Origin: an uncultured Bacteroidales bacterium
GTDB lineage: Bacteria > Bacteroidota > Bacteroidia > Bacteroidales > JAUNSR01
DNA: 9,955 nucleotides
Reading direction: 5' to 3'
NCBI GenBank assembly: GCA_947074245.1
Contig: CAMTOW010000045.1
Coordinates: 1-9,955, forward strand
Part shown: in pieces, positions 1 to 8,345 of the stretch
Position numbering within the stretch: position 1 is the stretch's first letter
Layout of the letters: every line of letters begins with the position of its first letter
Position numbers and translations under genes: made by a program
Notes under the pieces: generated by a model
Told to the model about the DNA's origin: nothing
The model's database searches: none
Seen by the model: the letters and a program-made list of their open reading frames with translations, nothing else

Positions 1-320
1 TCCGTGATAACAAAATCGAAAAAATCACTGCGGTGAAGCCGGACGATGTACCGATGAAAGTAAACGAGGAAGATTATGCCGATGGGGACTTGCCAACAGG
101 AGTTTCCGAAAACATTCAGACGCAGAAAGAAGCGTTGATCTGGAACAACAAACAAGACGTATCGGTAGTTGACGCGAAATCGACAATCGAATTGTATGAT
201 ATCTCTGGGCAATTGGTAGCGACTTATCAACCGAACGGAGCGCTGACATCATTCAATTTGCCTTCAAAAGGAGTTTATATCGTAAAAACAGGTAAACATA
301 CCGCGAAAGTTGTTTGGTAA
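1..320 (+). CDS. C-terminal fragment of a T9SS-sorted secreted protein (5' end outside the window)
   Basis: The frame is open from the left edge (first complete codon at 3) to a TAA at 318-320, giving 105 visible residues. The GTG at 33 and ATG at 54 are internal codons, because the frame continues upstream with no stop. The last ~60 residues resemble a type A T9SS C-terminal sorting domain: a short strand, then IELYDISGQLVATY, a linker, then FNLPSKGVYIVKTG and a final strand. This is the usual 'v.iyd.~G.lv ... l~~GvYiv' pattern. Such domains carry a protein across the outer membrane and are removed when it is anchored at the surface or released. The catalytic or binding part is not in the window, so the function is unknown. 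The final Trp (KVVW) is an unusual end for this domain. A strong terminator follows 14 bases downstream, so this gene ends its own transcript and is probably not co-transcribed with the GH18 gene. Confidence 0.8.
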   Translation, partial: RDNKIEKITAVKPDDVPMKVNEEDYADGDLPTGVSENIQTQKEALIWNNKQDVSVVDAKSTIELYDISGQLVATYQPNGALTSFNLPSKGVYIVKTGKHTAKVVW

Positions 321-333
321 ATCAATAATAAGC

Positions 334-369
334 AAACGAGGAATCCGGTTCGAGACGGATTCCTCGTTT
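334..369 (+). terminator. Hairpin terminator after the T9SS-tailed fragment
   Basis: A perfect 14-bp inverted repeat: AAACGAGGAATCCG (334-347) pairs with CGGATTCCTCGTTT (356-369) around the 8-base loop GTTCGAGA. The 3' arm ends in TTT and is followed by AAATT, so the U-tract is short. The position 14 bases after the stop codon supports a rho-independent terminator. The A-rich 5' flank means it could also work weakly on the other strand, but there is no converging gene nearby. Confidence 0.85.
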
Positions 370-479
370 AAATTCTGAAGAATCAAATACCGGTTCACAA
401 AGAGCATCGGAAGGAATCTTTCTCCACAAGACCTTGCTCACCACCAATCCATTAAAAACATTCGACATATCTATAATTC

Positions 480-507
480 ATTGCATTCGTAAAGGAATTT
501 AATCTTG
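480..507 (+). promoter_or_regulatory. Weak candidate promoter for the GH18-susC-susD unit
   Basis: TAATCTTG (500-507) differs at one base from the Bacteroidota -7 consensus TAnnTTTG. ATTG (480-483) lies 16 bases upstream as a possible -33 element, which is slightly short spacing. If used, transcription would start only a few bases before the ATG at 519, leaving almost no leader. A promoter must lie somewhere between the terminator at 369 and this start codon. This is the best match I could find, but it is weak. The rest of 370-518 shows no gene and no other clear structure. Confidence 0.25.
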
Positions 508-518
508 TATCTGTACTT

Positions 519-3071
519 ATGAAGAAAAATCTACTTTTAGCATCGGCATTGCTCGTGTCTGGAGCTGCTATGTCTCAAACCGTAAATTATGCATTAGAAA
601 ATAACGGAAGCGGAAGTGTGAAAACTGCTGTGATTCGTGAATTGGACCAGGCCTCGGCGATAACTTGTCAACTTTGGGTGAAACCAACGCTATGGACAAG
701 CGGAGTGGTTCTGATGGGTCAGGATAATTTGGCTCTGGAATGTGGTCCGTCGGGCGCTTTGGTAGTTCGTTCGGGATCGACGTCTGCAATCACTTCTACT
801 TCGGTTAGTTTGAATACATGGACCCAAATAACGGTCGTAATCGACAATGGGACCGTGAAGGTGTTCTTCAACGGAATTGAAAAGGAAGTATCCGGTTCAT
901 TGGCATATAATCTGCCCGCTACAGATTCGGGATCGTTCGTGATATCGGATAAGTTCTCCGGACTGATCGATGAGGTCAGAATCTGGGATACGGCATTGGA
1001 TGCGGCGGATTTCTTCTGGTATAATACAATCAACAAATACAATCCGAATTATGAGAATCTGATCGCTTATTGGAAATGCGATCAGGAGCAATGTGACAAC
1101 CTGGTAGATTATAAATTCAACTACCATGGAGCGTTCGACCGCGTGTCGCGAGTGGCTGTAACCGATAATGATAAATTCAAATATCGCATTGTTTCGGGAT
1201 ACGTTCCGTCTATCATGCGATTCATCGACCGTCCGAACATCGACAGAGATATGTTCTTGATGACCAACGATGCGATCTTATTGAGCGCGAAGGTACAGGA
1301 CGACGGATCGATCTTCCCCGAATATCCGGACAACGGAGGGGTAGGAACCAAGGTAGGACATATCGCCGAATTTGCCGGACGAAAAGGTGTAATCGATTTC
1401 AAGGGTGCAGGCAGTCAGCTGTTTTGTGAAGACGGACGTGCTCCGTTCGATCCGACTTCGTCTTTAGGATACGGTATACCGAACACGGCTTCGTTCTCTA
1501 CCTGGATCTACATCGACAAATGGGAAGAAGGTGCTGAGATCTTGTCGAAGTATCAGGATGAAGATAATTGTATGGTGATTCGTCTGGGTAGCGAATCGGC
1601 GAAGGAGTTGATCGTAGACTTATGCGGAACGGTAGCGACTCTTCCGGGGAAAATTGAAACCGGAAAATGGCATTATCTCGGTGTTTATTTCAAACCGGTG
1701 AAAGGTGAATTGAACGGGCGTACGTTCAATCCATTGACAATCAGTATCGACTATACGCTTTACGGACGTCTGGGTGCGAACAAAGATGTTGTATTGAGCG
1801 GAAAGAATATGACCATCAGCCAGGTCCCTCTATTGGCTGAAACTCCGATCTATATCGGAAAGAATTTCTCCGGTAAAATGGATAATATCATGTTCTGGGG
1901 AAGCGACCGAACTGGCAATGCGCAGTCGGATGCGGAAAACGAATATGAATTGAACGCAGGCAACTGGAATAACATCTTCCTAAACGCGTATTGGAAAGGG
2001 GATGATGCAGAAAATCCGGGTAAAGATTATCAATCGTATAAATCGGTTATCGAATATATCAAAGGATATTATGCGGGGCATCGCGGAATGAAAGTCCGTA
2101 TGGGAATCATCTATCCGAATGGCGAAGGCTGGAGAAACGTATTGAATCAGAAGGAAAACGTAGATCGTTTGGTAGCCGATTCAAAAGAGATCTTGAAGCA
2201 TTGCGACGGACTCGATGTGGATTTGGAATGGCATAACTATGGCGTATTCAATCCGGTGGCTCATCGTCTGGCTGACGAAGTGATGGAAGGCAATCGCGAC
2301 GAAAAGATATTTACGATCTCACAGCATGAATATTCGTATACGCTCGATAAGAACCTGATCCCGAAAACGGATTATTTTACGATGCAGATGTACGGACCGC
2401 AGGCTTTCTCATACGATTACGGTTGGTATGAAAATGCATATCAGAAATTTATCGACTATGGATATCCGGAAGACAAACTCCTGCTTTCTTATGGCGTATT
2501 GCTTGTGAACAATGGCGAGGAGGGATATAAGGATCTTTATGAGAAATACGGATACAACGACGACAATTTCGATCCGAATCTGAATATCTGGAATTGCAAC
2601 GGAGTGACCAAATACTTCAACGGAGTGAACCAGACGAAACGCAAACAGGAGTTTTTGATCGATAAAAACTGTCTTGGAACCATGTATTTCGATATGGCGA
2701 ATGATGTGAAAGTAAGCGATTATAAGAGTTTGATCAGAGCGCAGAACGATGTGATCGCAGCCAACGTAGATACGTTGATTACGCCTGTCGATATGGGACC
2801 GTCTGGAATCATTTCCGGTTCGGTATCGAAAGAGCCATTCTCGTTTTATCCGAATCCGGCCAAAGATTATGTGGTGATCGATCTTCCATCTGCCGAAGCG
2901 AACCAGAATGTGTTATGCGAGATCTATTCACTCGAAGGGGTGTTGATGCATCGCGAAACGGTAAGAAATGCCGGCGATAAGCTCTCTTTGATGAATCTTT
3001 CGCAAGGAGTATACCTGTTGAAAGTTTCGTCGGATAACCAGACTTACACCGGAAAACTAAAGATCAATTAA
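519..3071 (+). CDS. GH18-family glycoside hydrolase with two LamG-like domains and a T9SS sorting domain
   Basis: Predicted secreted endo-acting enzyme of 850 residues that would cleave beta-1,4 bonds next to GlcNAc (chitinase-type or endo-beta-N-acetylglucosaminidase-type). Residues 1-19 are a Sec signal peptide, with cleavage likely at AMS|QT. Residues ~22-187 form a LamG/concanavalin-like domain ending FSGLIDEVRIW...LIAYWKCD. The GH18 barrel seems to start at ~221 (KYRIVSGYVPS, strand 1; DAILLSAKVQDDGSI, strand 2). A second LamG-like domain (~285-495, ending FSGKMDNIMFW...NAYWKGDD) interrupts it, and the barrel resumes at MKVRMGIIYP (524-533, strand 3). The catalytic signature DGLDVDLE is at 563-570, with Glu570 as the expected acid and Asp568 as its assisting residue. 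Later strands are IFTISQHEY, YFTMQMYG (Tyr625), LLLSYGVLL and LGTMYFDM. Residues ~774-850 are a type A T9SS sorting domain (FSFYPNPAKDYVVI...GVYLLKVS). The usual SxGG motif is absent. No Shine-Dalgarno is close to the start; the signal peptide supports this ATG. First gene of the susC/susD unit. GH18 assignment is firm, exact substrate is not. Confidence 0.88.
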   Translation: MKKNLLLASALLVSGAAMSQTVNYALENNGSGSVKTAVIRELDQASAITCQLWVKPTLWTSGVVLMGQDNLALECGPSGALVVRSGSTSAITSTSVSLNTWTQITVVIDNGTVKVFFNGIEKEVSGSLAYNLPATDSGSFVISDKFSGLIDEVRIWDTALDAADFFWYNTINKYNPNYENLIAYWKCDQEQCDNLVDYKFNYHGAFDRVSRVAVTDNDKFKYRIVSGYVPSIMRFIDRPNIDRDMFLMTNDAILLSAKVQDDGSIFPEYPDNGGVGTKVGHIAEFAGRKGVIDFKGAGSQLFCEDGRAPFDPTSSLGYGIPNTASFSTWIYIDKWEEGAEILSKYQDEDNCMVIRLGSESAKELIVDLCGTVATLPGKIETGKWHYLGVYFKPVKGELNGRTFNPLTISIDYTLYGRLGANKDVVLSGKNMTISQVPLLAETPIYIGKNFSGKMDNIMFWGSDRTGNAQSDAENEYELNAGNWNNIFLNAYWKGDDAENPGKDYQSYKSVIEYIKGYYAGHRGMKVRMGIIYPNGEGWRNVLNQKENVDRLVADSKEILKHCDGLDVDLEWHNYGVFNPVAHRLADEVMEGNRDEKIFTISQHEYSYTLDKNLIPKTDYFTMQMYGPQAFSYDYGWYENAYQKFIDYGYPEDKLLLSYGVLLVNNGEEGYKDLYEKYGYNDDNFDPNLNIWNCNGVTKYFNGVNQTKRKQEFLIDKNCLGTMYFDMANDVKVSDYKSLIRAQNDVIAANVDTLITPVDMGPSGIISGSVSKEPFSFYPNPAKDYVVIDLPSAEANQNVLCEIYSLEGVLMHRETVRNAGDKLSLMNLSQGVYLLKVSSDNQTYTGKLKIN

Positions 3072-3078
3072 TATAGAG

Positions 3079-6000
3079 ATGATGAATTCAAAATACGGAA
3101 TGCGTTTTAGTGCACTGCTGCTATTTTTATGTAGCACATTGGGTGCATTCGCACAAATCATAATAAAAGGTACCGTAAAAGGGGAAGACAATTGGGGCTT
3201 ACCCGGTGCCAACGTCTTGGTGAAAGGTTCTGCCGGAGGTACGACAACCGATTATGACGGGAATTATTCGATTTCTGTCCCTTCCGAAAAGTCAGTTCTG
3301 ATATTTTCTTATATCGGAATGGAAAGTAAGGAGATCACCGTAGGAGATAAGAAGCAGATCAACGTTACGCTCAAAGATAATAGCGAGTTGCTAGATGAGG
3401 TAGTCGTAGTAGGTTACGGAACGATGAAGAAAAGCGATTTGACGGGAGCCGTTGGGTCTTATCGTCCCAATGAGCGGGATGCCGGCAAGATGGCTTCGAT
3501 CGATAATATGCTTCAAGGGAAGATCGCCGGTATGACGGTAGGTTCGTCGAGCGATGCACCCGGTGCGGCTTCATCCGTGACGATTCGTGGAGCAAACTCG
3601 CTTCGAGGCGACAATCAGCCGCTTTATGTAATCGATAATATTCCTCAGGCATCTACCGGAGAATTCGCGAGTATGGGGGATAACAGTAACTTCTCTGTTG
3701 CTACGAATGCCCTTAGTTCTCTTAATCCGGCGGATATCGAAAGTATCGAGGTCTTGAAAGACGCTTCGGCTACGGCGATTTACGGATCGCGCGGAGCGAA
3801 CGGGGTGATCTTGATCACAACGAAAAAAGGAAAAAGCGGAAAACCGACCGTCGGGGTTTCGGTAAACTATAACATCTCGAAGGCAAGTAATTTGCTGAAT
3901 ATGATGAATCTGAAAGAACATGCCGAATATCTGATGATTCGCTCGGGTGGTTATATGAAAGATGATAACGGCAACTGGAATCTTCATAAATACAATGAGG
4001 AAACTCAGCAGATGGAATGGAATACATTGTTCCAATACTATGTGCAGGGTAAGGATGTTTATCGTAAAAACGGTCTTGATTCGGGTCTGGATGAACAATG
4101 GACCAAACTGAATCCGATCGATTGGCAGAAAGAGGTATACAGCACGGCATTAGCTCAAAACTATGTGGTGACGCTTACCGGCGGAAACGATAATGTCACT
4201 TATTTCTCTTCCGCTTCCTTCAAGGATATGCAGGGATTGGTGAAAGGAACGGGTCTAAAACAAGGCGACTTCCGTTTGAACCTCAATACGATTTTGTCGA
4301 AAAGCGTAACCTTGAACGTTTCATTGAACGGATCGATCAAACGAAATGAGATGATGGCCGGCGGAAATACGGTCGGTGGAGCTACCGGAGCGATTTCGAA
4401 TGTGGCGCTTTCAAGTTCGCCGTATGTTCGCTCTCAGGAAGAGTTGGATAAAATTCCGAATATCGCCGATCGCGCAACGGTATGGACTTGGGTCGACGAG
4501 TATGACGATATCACATCCGAGAAATCGGTTCGCGGATCACTGGATCTGAAATGGAACATCATTTCCGGATTGTCGTATAACCTGCGCGCCGGGGGGAATA
4601 TCGCTATTCAGGATCGCGACCGCTGGTATGGCATTCAGCTTTACGAAGGGGCGATGCAGAACGGATATCTGACTACATCCGAATTCAACCGAAGCAACTA
4701 CTCGGTAGAAAACGTATTTCAATACTTGAAAGAGATTAAAAATATCGTCGATATCAATGCGACGGCGGGTGTTACTTACGATGCTTATACGTCGTTGAAC
4801 TCCGTAATGGTGGGGAACAACTTCCAGGTTTACAACCTACGTACGAAAGGAATGAACTTGGCGGGAAATACCGAAGTGAAACAGCCTATCCAACGTGATT
4901 ATCAGTTGCTTTCAGCTTTGGCTCGTTTGAACCTGTCGTTCTTGTCTGGCCGCTACTTGCTGACATCTTCGTTAAGAGCGGACGGTTCGAGCAAATTCGT
5001 GAAAGGAAACCGATGGGCATACTTCCCGGCAGTAACCGGAGCATGGCGTTTGGAGCAGGAAGAGTTCCTAAAACCGGTAGATTGGTTGAATCAGTTGAAA
5101 GTTCGTGTCGGATACGGACAGACCGGAGCCCAATCGATCGATCCATACAGCACATTCTCAAGCTACTCATCCGACGGTGCGTCTTCTTCATCTTCCGACG
5201 GAACAAAACTGATCGGTTTGTTGGTGGATAAGATGGCTAACGAGGGATTGAAATGGGAACGTACTTCATCCTATAACATCGGTATTGACTTCGCCGCTTT
5301 CAAAGATCGTTTGGGAATGAACATCGATATCTATTCGAAAACGACGAAAGACCTTTTGATTTCGAGAGACCTTCCTCCTTCAACAGGATATGAAAGCATC
5401 ATTATCAATCAAGGTAGCTTAAGAAACAAAGGGGTTGAGATTACGCTTCGCGGTGATGTGATCCGTACGCGTAATTTCACATGGAACCTATCCGGAAACA
5501 TATCGTTCAACAATCCGAAAATCATGGACTTCGGTTTGCCTGAAAGTGATTGGGGATCCGACCGCTGGAAAGCATACAACGGAGCTTCTTTAGGAAACCA
5601 TTTCGGTTGGGGTAATATCTTCGTTGCAGGAAAAGCTCCCGGACTATTCTACGGTTATAAGACCGACGGAATCATTCAGGAAGGCGATTCGTACCTGACC
5701 GACATTAAGAAAACGATCGGTACGCTGGCGCCGGGAGAGTTGAAATTTGTCGATCGAAACGGCGACGGTGTCATTGACGATAACGATAAGATGATTCTGG
5801 GTAATCCGAATCCGGACTTTACATACGGTATTCAGACTACGTTCACATACAAAGACATTTTGCTTTCTGCTACGTTCAATGGAGTTCATGGAAATCAGAT
5901 CTTGAATGCGAACGCACGTTACACATCGATTCCGTCACAATCTACCAACATGATTCTTTCGGAATCATATCAGAACATGTGGCGTCCGGAAAACCCGTGG

Positions 6001-6327
6001 ACCGATGCTATGGCTAGCAATCAAATGCCGTCTGCGACATCCAATACGCCGAAAGTGGTTTTCGATAAATACATCGAAAATGGAAGCTTTTTCCGCTGTT
6101 CGGACATCACGCTGAGCTACAGTCTTCCGAAAAACATGATTCGTAAAATCGGATTTACAGGACTTAGCGTTTACGGATCGGTAAAGAATCCGTTCGTTAT
6201 CACAAAATACAGCGGTTATGATCCGGAAGTGAACTCTTTCGCTTTTGACGGAACTCGCCCCGGAATCGATATGAGTTCTTATCCTCGTACTCGTTCTTAT
6301 ATTTTTGGCTTGAATGCAACTTTTTGA
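3079..6327 (+). CDS. SusC/RagA-family TonB-linked outer-membrane glycan transporter
   Basis: Imports oligosaccharides across the outer membrane using energy from TonB-ExbBD, with the SusD-like partner acting as a lid. The 1082 residues have a signal peptide cleaved near GAFA|Q (25/26), a carboxypeptidase-regulatory-like domain (~28-98, with GTVKGEDNWGLPGANVLVKG), a TonB-box-like segment LDEVVVVGYG (~105-114), and the plug domain. The plug holds the SusC/RagA signature SIEVLKDASATAIYGSRGA, starting at 222, followed by a 22-strand-type beta-barrel ending in a terminal Phe. There is no N-terminal STN domain, so it is unlikely to signal directly to an anti-sigma factor. An EF-hand-like loop, DRNGDGVIDDND (892-903), is typical of this family and probably binds calcium. 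The length is normal. ATG at 3079 lies 7 bases after the GH18 stop; ATG at 3082 is equally possible and removes one residue. Close spacing to both neighbours indicates one operon. Confidence 0.96.
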   Translation: MMNSKYGMRFSALLLFLCSTLGAFAQIIIKGTVKGEDNWGLPGANVLVKGSAGGTTTDYDGNYSISVPSEKSVLIFSYIGMESKEITVGDKKQINVTLKDNSELLDEVVVVGYGTMKKSDLTGAVGSYRPNERDAGKMASIDNMLQGKIAGMTVGSSSDAPGAASSVTIRGANSLRGDNQPLYVIDNIPQASTGEFASMGDNSNFSVATNALSSLNPADIESIEVLKDASATAIYGSRGANGVILITTKKGKSGKPTVGVSVNYNISKASNLLNMMNLKEHAEYLMIRSGGYMKDDNGNWNLHKYNEETQQMEWNTLFQYYVQGKDVYRKNGLDSGLDEQWTKLNPIDWQKEVYSTALAQNYVVTLTGGNDNVTYFSSASFKDMQGLVKGTGLKQGDFRLNLNTILSKSVTLNVSLNGSIKRNEMMAGGNTVGGATGAISNVALSSSPYVRSQEELDKIPNIADRATVWTWVDEYDDITSEKSVRGSLDLKWNIISGLSYNLRAGGNIAIQDRDRWYGIQLYEGAMQNGYLTTSEFNRSNYSVENVFQYLKEIKNIVDINATAGVTYDAYTSLNSVMVGNNFQVYNLRTKGMNLAGNTEVKQPIQRDYQLLSALARLNLSFLSGRYLLTSSLRADGSSKFVKGNRWAYFPAVTGAWRLEQEEFLKPVDWLNQLKVRVGYGQTGAQSIDPYSTFSSYSSDGASSSSSDGTKLIGLLVDKMANEGLKWERTSSYNIGIDFAAFKDRLGMNIDIYSKTTKDLLISRDLPPSTGYESIIINQGSLRNKGVEITLRGDVIRTRNFTWNLSGNISFNNPKIMDFGLPESDWGSDRWKAYNGASLGNHFGWGNIFVAGKAPGLFYGYKTDGIIQEGDSYLTDIKKTIGTLAPGELKFVDRNGDGVIDDNDKMILGNPNPDFTYGIQTTFTYKDILLSATFNGVHGNQILNANARYTSIPSQSTNMILSESYQNMWRPENPWTDAMASNQMPSATSNTPKVVFDKYIENGSFFRCSDITLSYSLPKNMIRKIGFTGLSVYGSVKNPFVITKYSGYDPEVNSFAFDGTRPGIDMSSYPRTRSYIFGLNATF

Positions 6328-6332
6328 TCTGA

Positions 6333-8222
6333 ATGATTATGAAAAAAATAAATCTGATATACTTATTCCTGTTTGCATTGCTGACGACAGGATGTCTGGA
6401 TGAAACTCCCGAATATACCGTAAACTCTAAAGTGGTTTACGAAAATGAGGTCTCTGCCCAGATGGCGCTTACGGGCATCTATGGCTTGATGGCGACCCAG
6501 GGTGGTTTCGCTCAGCTTATTCCCGAGATAAATACCGAATCATCCGGTTTGTGTTGGACCTCTTTCAATCCGTCTGACAATCGCTGCCAATATACCAACG
6601 GGCTTATCCCGGTTGCCAACGAGTTCAACGATCTCGTATGGACAGCGATGTATAAGGCGATCGCCAACTGCAATATCTTTATCGAAGGTTGCGAGGATGG
6701 CGGCAAGTGGTCGACGAAAGCGAATATGATTGCGCAGGCGAAATTCTTAAGAGCCGTATGTTACTACAACCTATTGAGTTTTTATGGAAGTGTGCCGCTA
6801 CGTTTGACGCCTCCTTCCAAGGAAACGATCGAAATGCCGAGAGCAAGTCGCCAGGAGATCATTGAGCAGATCACGAAAGACTGGAATGAAGCTTCGGAAA
6901 ACTTGTCGGGGCAGTCAACCGAAGGAAATGGAATTCCGACTGCGCCGTCGAAACATGCGGCTTTTGCTTATCTGGCAAAACTGAATTGGTTGCTTGGATC
7001 TCACGCTTGGGCATACGAGCAGGGCGACGAATGGGCTACTTCTGTGTTGAAGATAGACTGGCCGGAAATGGAGTCGAGCCAGAGTTACTTTGCTGAGGCT
7101 AAGAAATATGGAGATATGGTTCTCGCCGAAAGTAATTTTGATTTGGAACCGAATATCAACACATTGTTTGGAGGGAAACGTGTTACGTTCTCGAAAGAAT
7201 TTGTGTTTACGATCAATACGACCGGAAATACAACCGAGAATATCGGGTACAACTCTCTTCACTGGACATTCTCTCCGCAGAATTGCTCGCCGGGCGAAAC
7301 TTGGGGAAGATCACAGCCCAACAAGTCATTCTACGACTGGGCACACGGAACTTATAAGGACGATGCCCGTCTGAAGACTACGTTTATGTCGTCTTGGGTA
7401 AAATATGTCAACAAAGCTCCGTCTCAGGATACGGTTTATTCGTATCCGATCGTGACAAAAGTGATGAATGATACGGTATGGAAAGATACGGTTATCCGCG
7501 GTAAACCGGTGAAAATACCGGTAATCACTCAGGTGCAGCGAATCGTAGATTACATTAAATATGAGCTGTATGAAGATCCGTGCAATCCGTTGTTTGACGT
7601 TGAACGAGACTCTCTTCTGATCGATGCATTTGCCCAAACCAAAGGGGGGAATGACTGGAATATCAACGACTGGCCATACTTCAGCAAGTATCTGACGAAT
7701 GATTGCAGCGGTCGATATGCCAACAACAATCTATACATCTATCGCTTTGCGGATTTCCTTCTGCTGATGGCGGATGTTGAAAATGAACTGGGTAATCAGG
7801 GTAAAGCGATGGAATTGGCAAATCGTGTATTGACACGTGCCAGAAACTCTTCCTCTCCTGCCAGCGATTATCCGAAAAACTGGACGGCGATGTCACAGGA
7901 TGAATTGAGAGAGAAAGTATTCCATGAGCGCCTGTTCGAACTTGCTGCCGAATATGATATGTTCAACGATACGCGTCGCCGCGGTATCGCATGGCGTAAG
8001 AAGTTGCTTGAACGCAACAACAACCATCATACGACGAAGGCTTGTTACGAATACGGTTTGAAGAATAACTATACGGCGCCTTGGCGTGAATATAATTATC
8101 CGAACGATGGAAAAGAAGGTTGGGACGAATACTTGAAACGAAATCAGCTATTGCCGATCCCTCAAAAAGAATCCAGTACGAATGATATGATTACTACTTT
8201 TGATCAGAACTACGGATATTGA
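6333..8222 (+). CDS. SusD/RagB-family glycan-binding surface lipoprotein
   Basis: Cell-surface lipoprotein that binds the glycan and closes over the SusC-like transporter encoded just upstream. It has 629 residues. The signal peptide ends in the lipobox LTTGC, with Cys21 acylated (Cys19 if the ATG at 6339 is used). The acidic residues just after the Cys (LDETPE) resemble a Bacteroidota surface-export signal. SusD hallmarks are AKFLRAVCYYNLLSFYGSVPL (from residue 136; TPR-like helix), YRFADFLLLMADVENELG (from ~470), and the characteristic end LLPIPQKE...DQNYGY. The segment at ~360-420, with many DTV and VIRGKPVKIPV stretches, is not one I recognise from typical family members and may be substrate-specific. 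The start lies 5 bases after the susC stop. Both ATGs give a sound signal peptide, and I kept the upstream one. A terminator follows 10 bases downstream. Confidence 0.95.
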   Translation: MIMKKINLIYLFLFALLTTGCLDETPEYTVNSKVVYENEVSAQMALTGIYGLMATQGGFAQLIPEINTESSGLCWTSFNPSDNRCQYTNGLIPVANEFNDLVWTAMYKAIANCNIFIEGCEDGGKWSTKANMIAQAKFLRAVCYYNLLSFYGSVPLRLTPPSKETIEMPRASRQEIIEQITKDWNEASENLSGQSTEGNGIPTAPSKHAAFAYLAKLNWLLGSHAWAYEQGDEWATSVLKIDWPEMESSQSYFAEAKKYGDMVLAESNFDLEPNINTLFGGKRVTFSKEFVFTINTTGNTTENIGYNSLHWTFSPQNCSPGETWGRSQPNKSFYDWAHGTYKDDARLKTTFMSSWVKYVNKAPSQDTVYSYPIVTKVMNDTVWKDTVIRGKPVKIPVITQVQRIVDYIKYELYEDPCNPLFDVERDSLLIDAFAQTKGGNDWNINDWPYFSKYLTNDCSGRYANNNLYIYRFADFLLLMADVENELGNQGKAMELANRVLTRARNSSSPASDYPKNWTAMSQDELREKVFHERLFELAAEYDMFNDTRRRGIAWRKKLLERNNNHHTTKACYEYGLKNNYTAPWREYNYPNDGKEGWDEYLKRNQLLPIPQKESSTNDMITTFDQNYGY

Positions 8223-8231
8223 TGTCTTGAG

Positions 8232-8277
8232 AATAAGAGTGAAGATTAATCGCAATGTTTAGTTCTTCACTCTTATT
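8232..8277 (+). terminator. Hairpin terminator closing the GH18-susC-susD unit
   Basis: A perfect 14-bp inverted repeat: AATAAGAGTGAAGA (8232-8245) pairs with TCTTCACTCTTATT (8264-8277) around an 18-base loop, followed by TTA. It begins 10 bases after the susD stop. The stem is AT-rich and the loop is long, so termination may be partial. This would let some transcription run on into the downstream sulfatase-family gene. Confidence 0.75.
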
Positions 8278-8289
8278 TTACTTAGATCT

Positions 8290-8323
8290 CTTTCGACCCC
8301 GAATCATCGTGTTCGGTCGAAGG
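8290..8323 (+). other. Stem-loop in the leader of the sulfatase-family gene
   Basis: TTCGACC (8292-8298) pairs with GGTCGAA (8315-8321). The stem extends outward by a T-G wobble and a C-G pair. Inward, past a CC bulge, it continues with GAA (8301-8303) on TTC (8312-8314), leaving the loop TCATCGTG. The 3' side is followed by CGGCATACAAAAAATAA, not a U-tract, so it does not look like a terminator on this strand. It ends 22 bases before the ATG at 8346. It could protect the 5' end of an mRNA or influence translation. This is inferred from base-pairing alone. Confidence 0.4.
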
Positions 8324-8345
8324 CGGCATACAAAAAATAATTGAA

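Noticed and set aside
370..518. Possible small gene or regulatory RNA between the first terminator and the GH18 start
   Set aside because: I see no convincing open frame, no repeat and no strong paired structure. Only a weak promoter-like match is present.
3571..4150. Long antisense open frames (175 and 111 codons) on the - strand within the susC gene
   Set aside because: They lie wholly inside a strongly supported SusC-like coding region. Their translations have biased, domain-free composition and no recognisable motif.
5740..5800. EF-hand-like DxNxDG loop in the SusC-like barrel as an unusual feature
   Set aside because: Such loops are common in SusC/RagA family members near this position, so it is ordinary.
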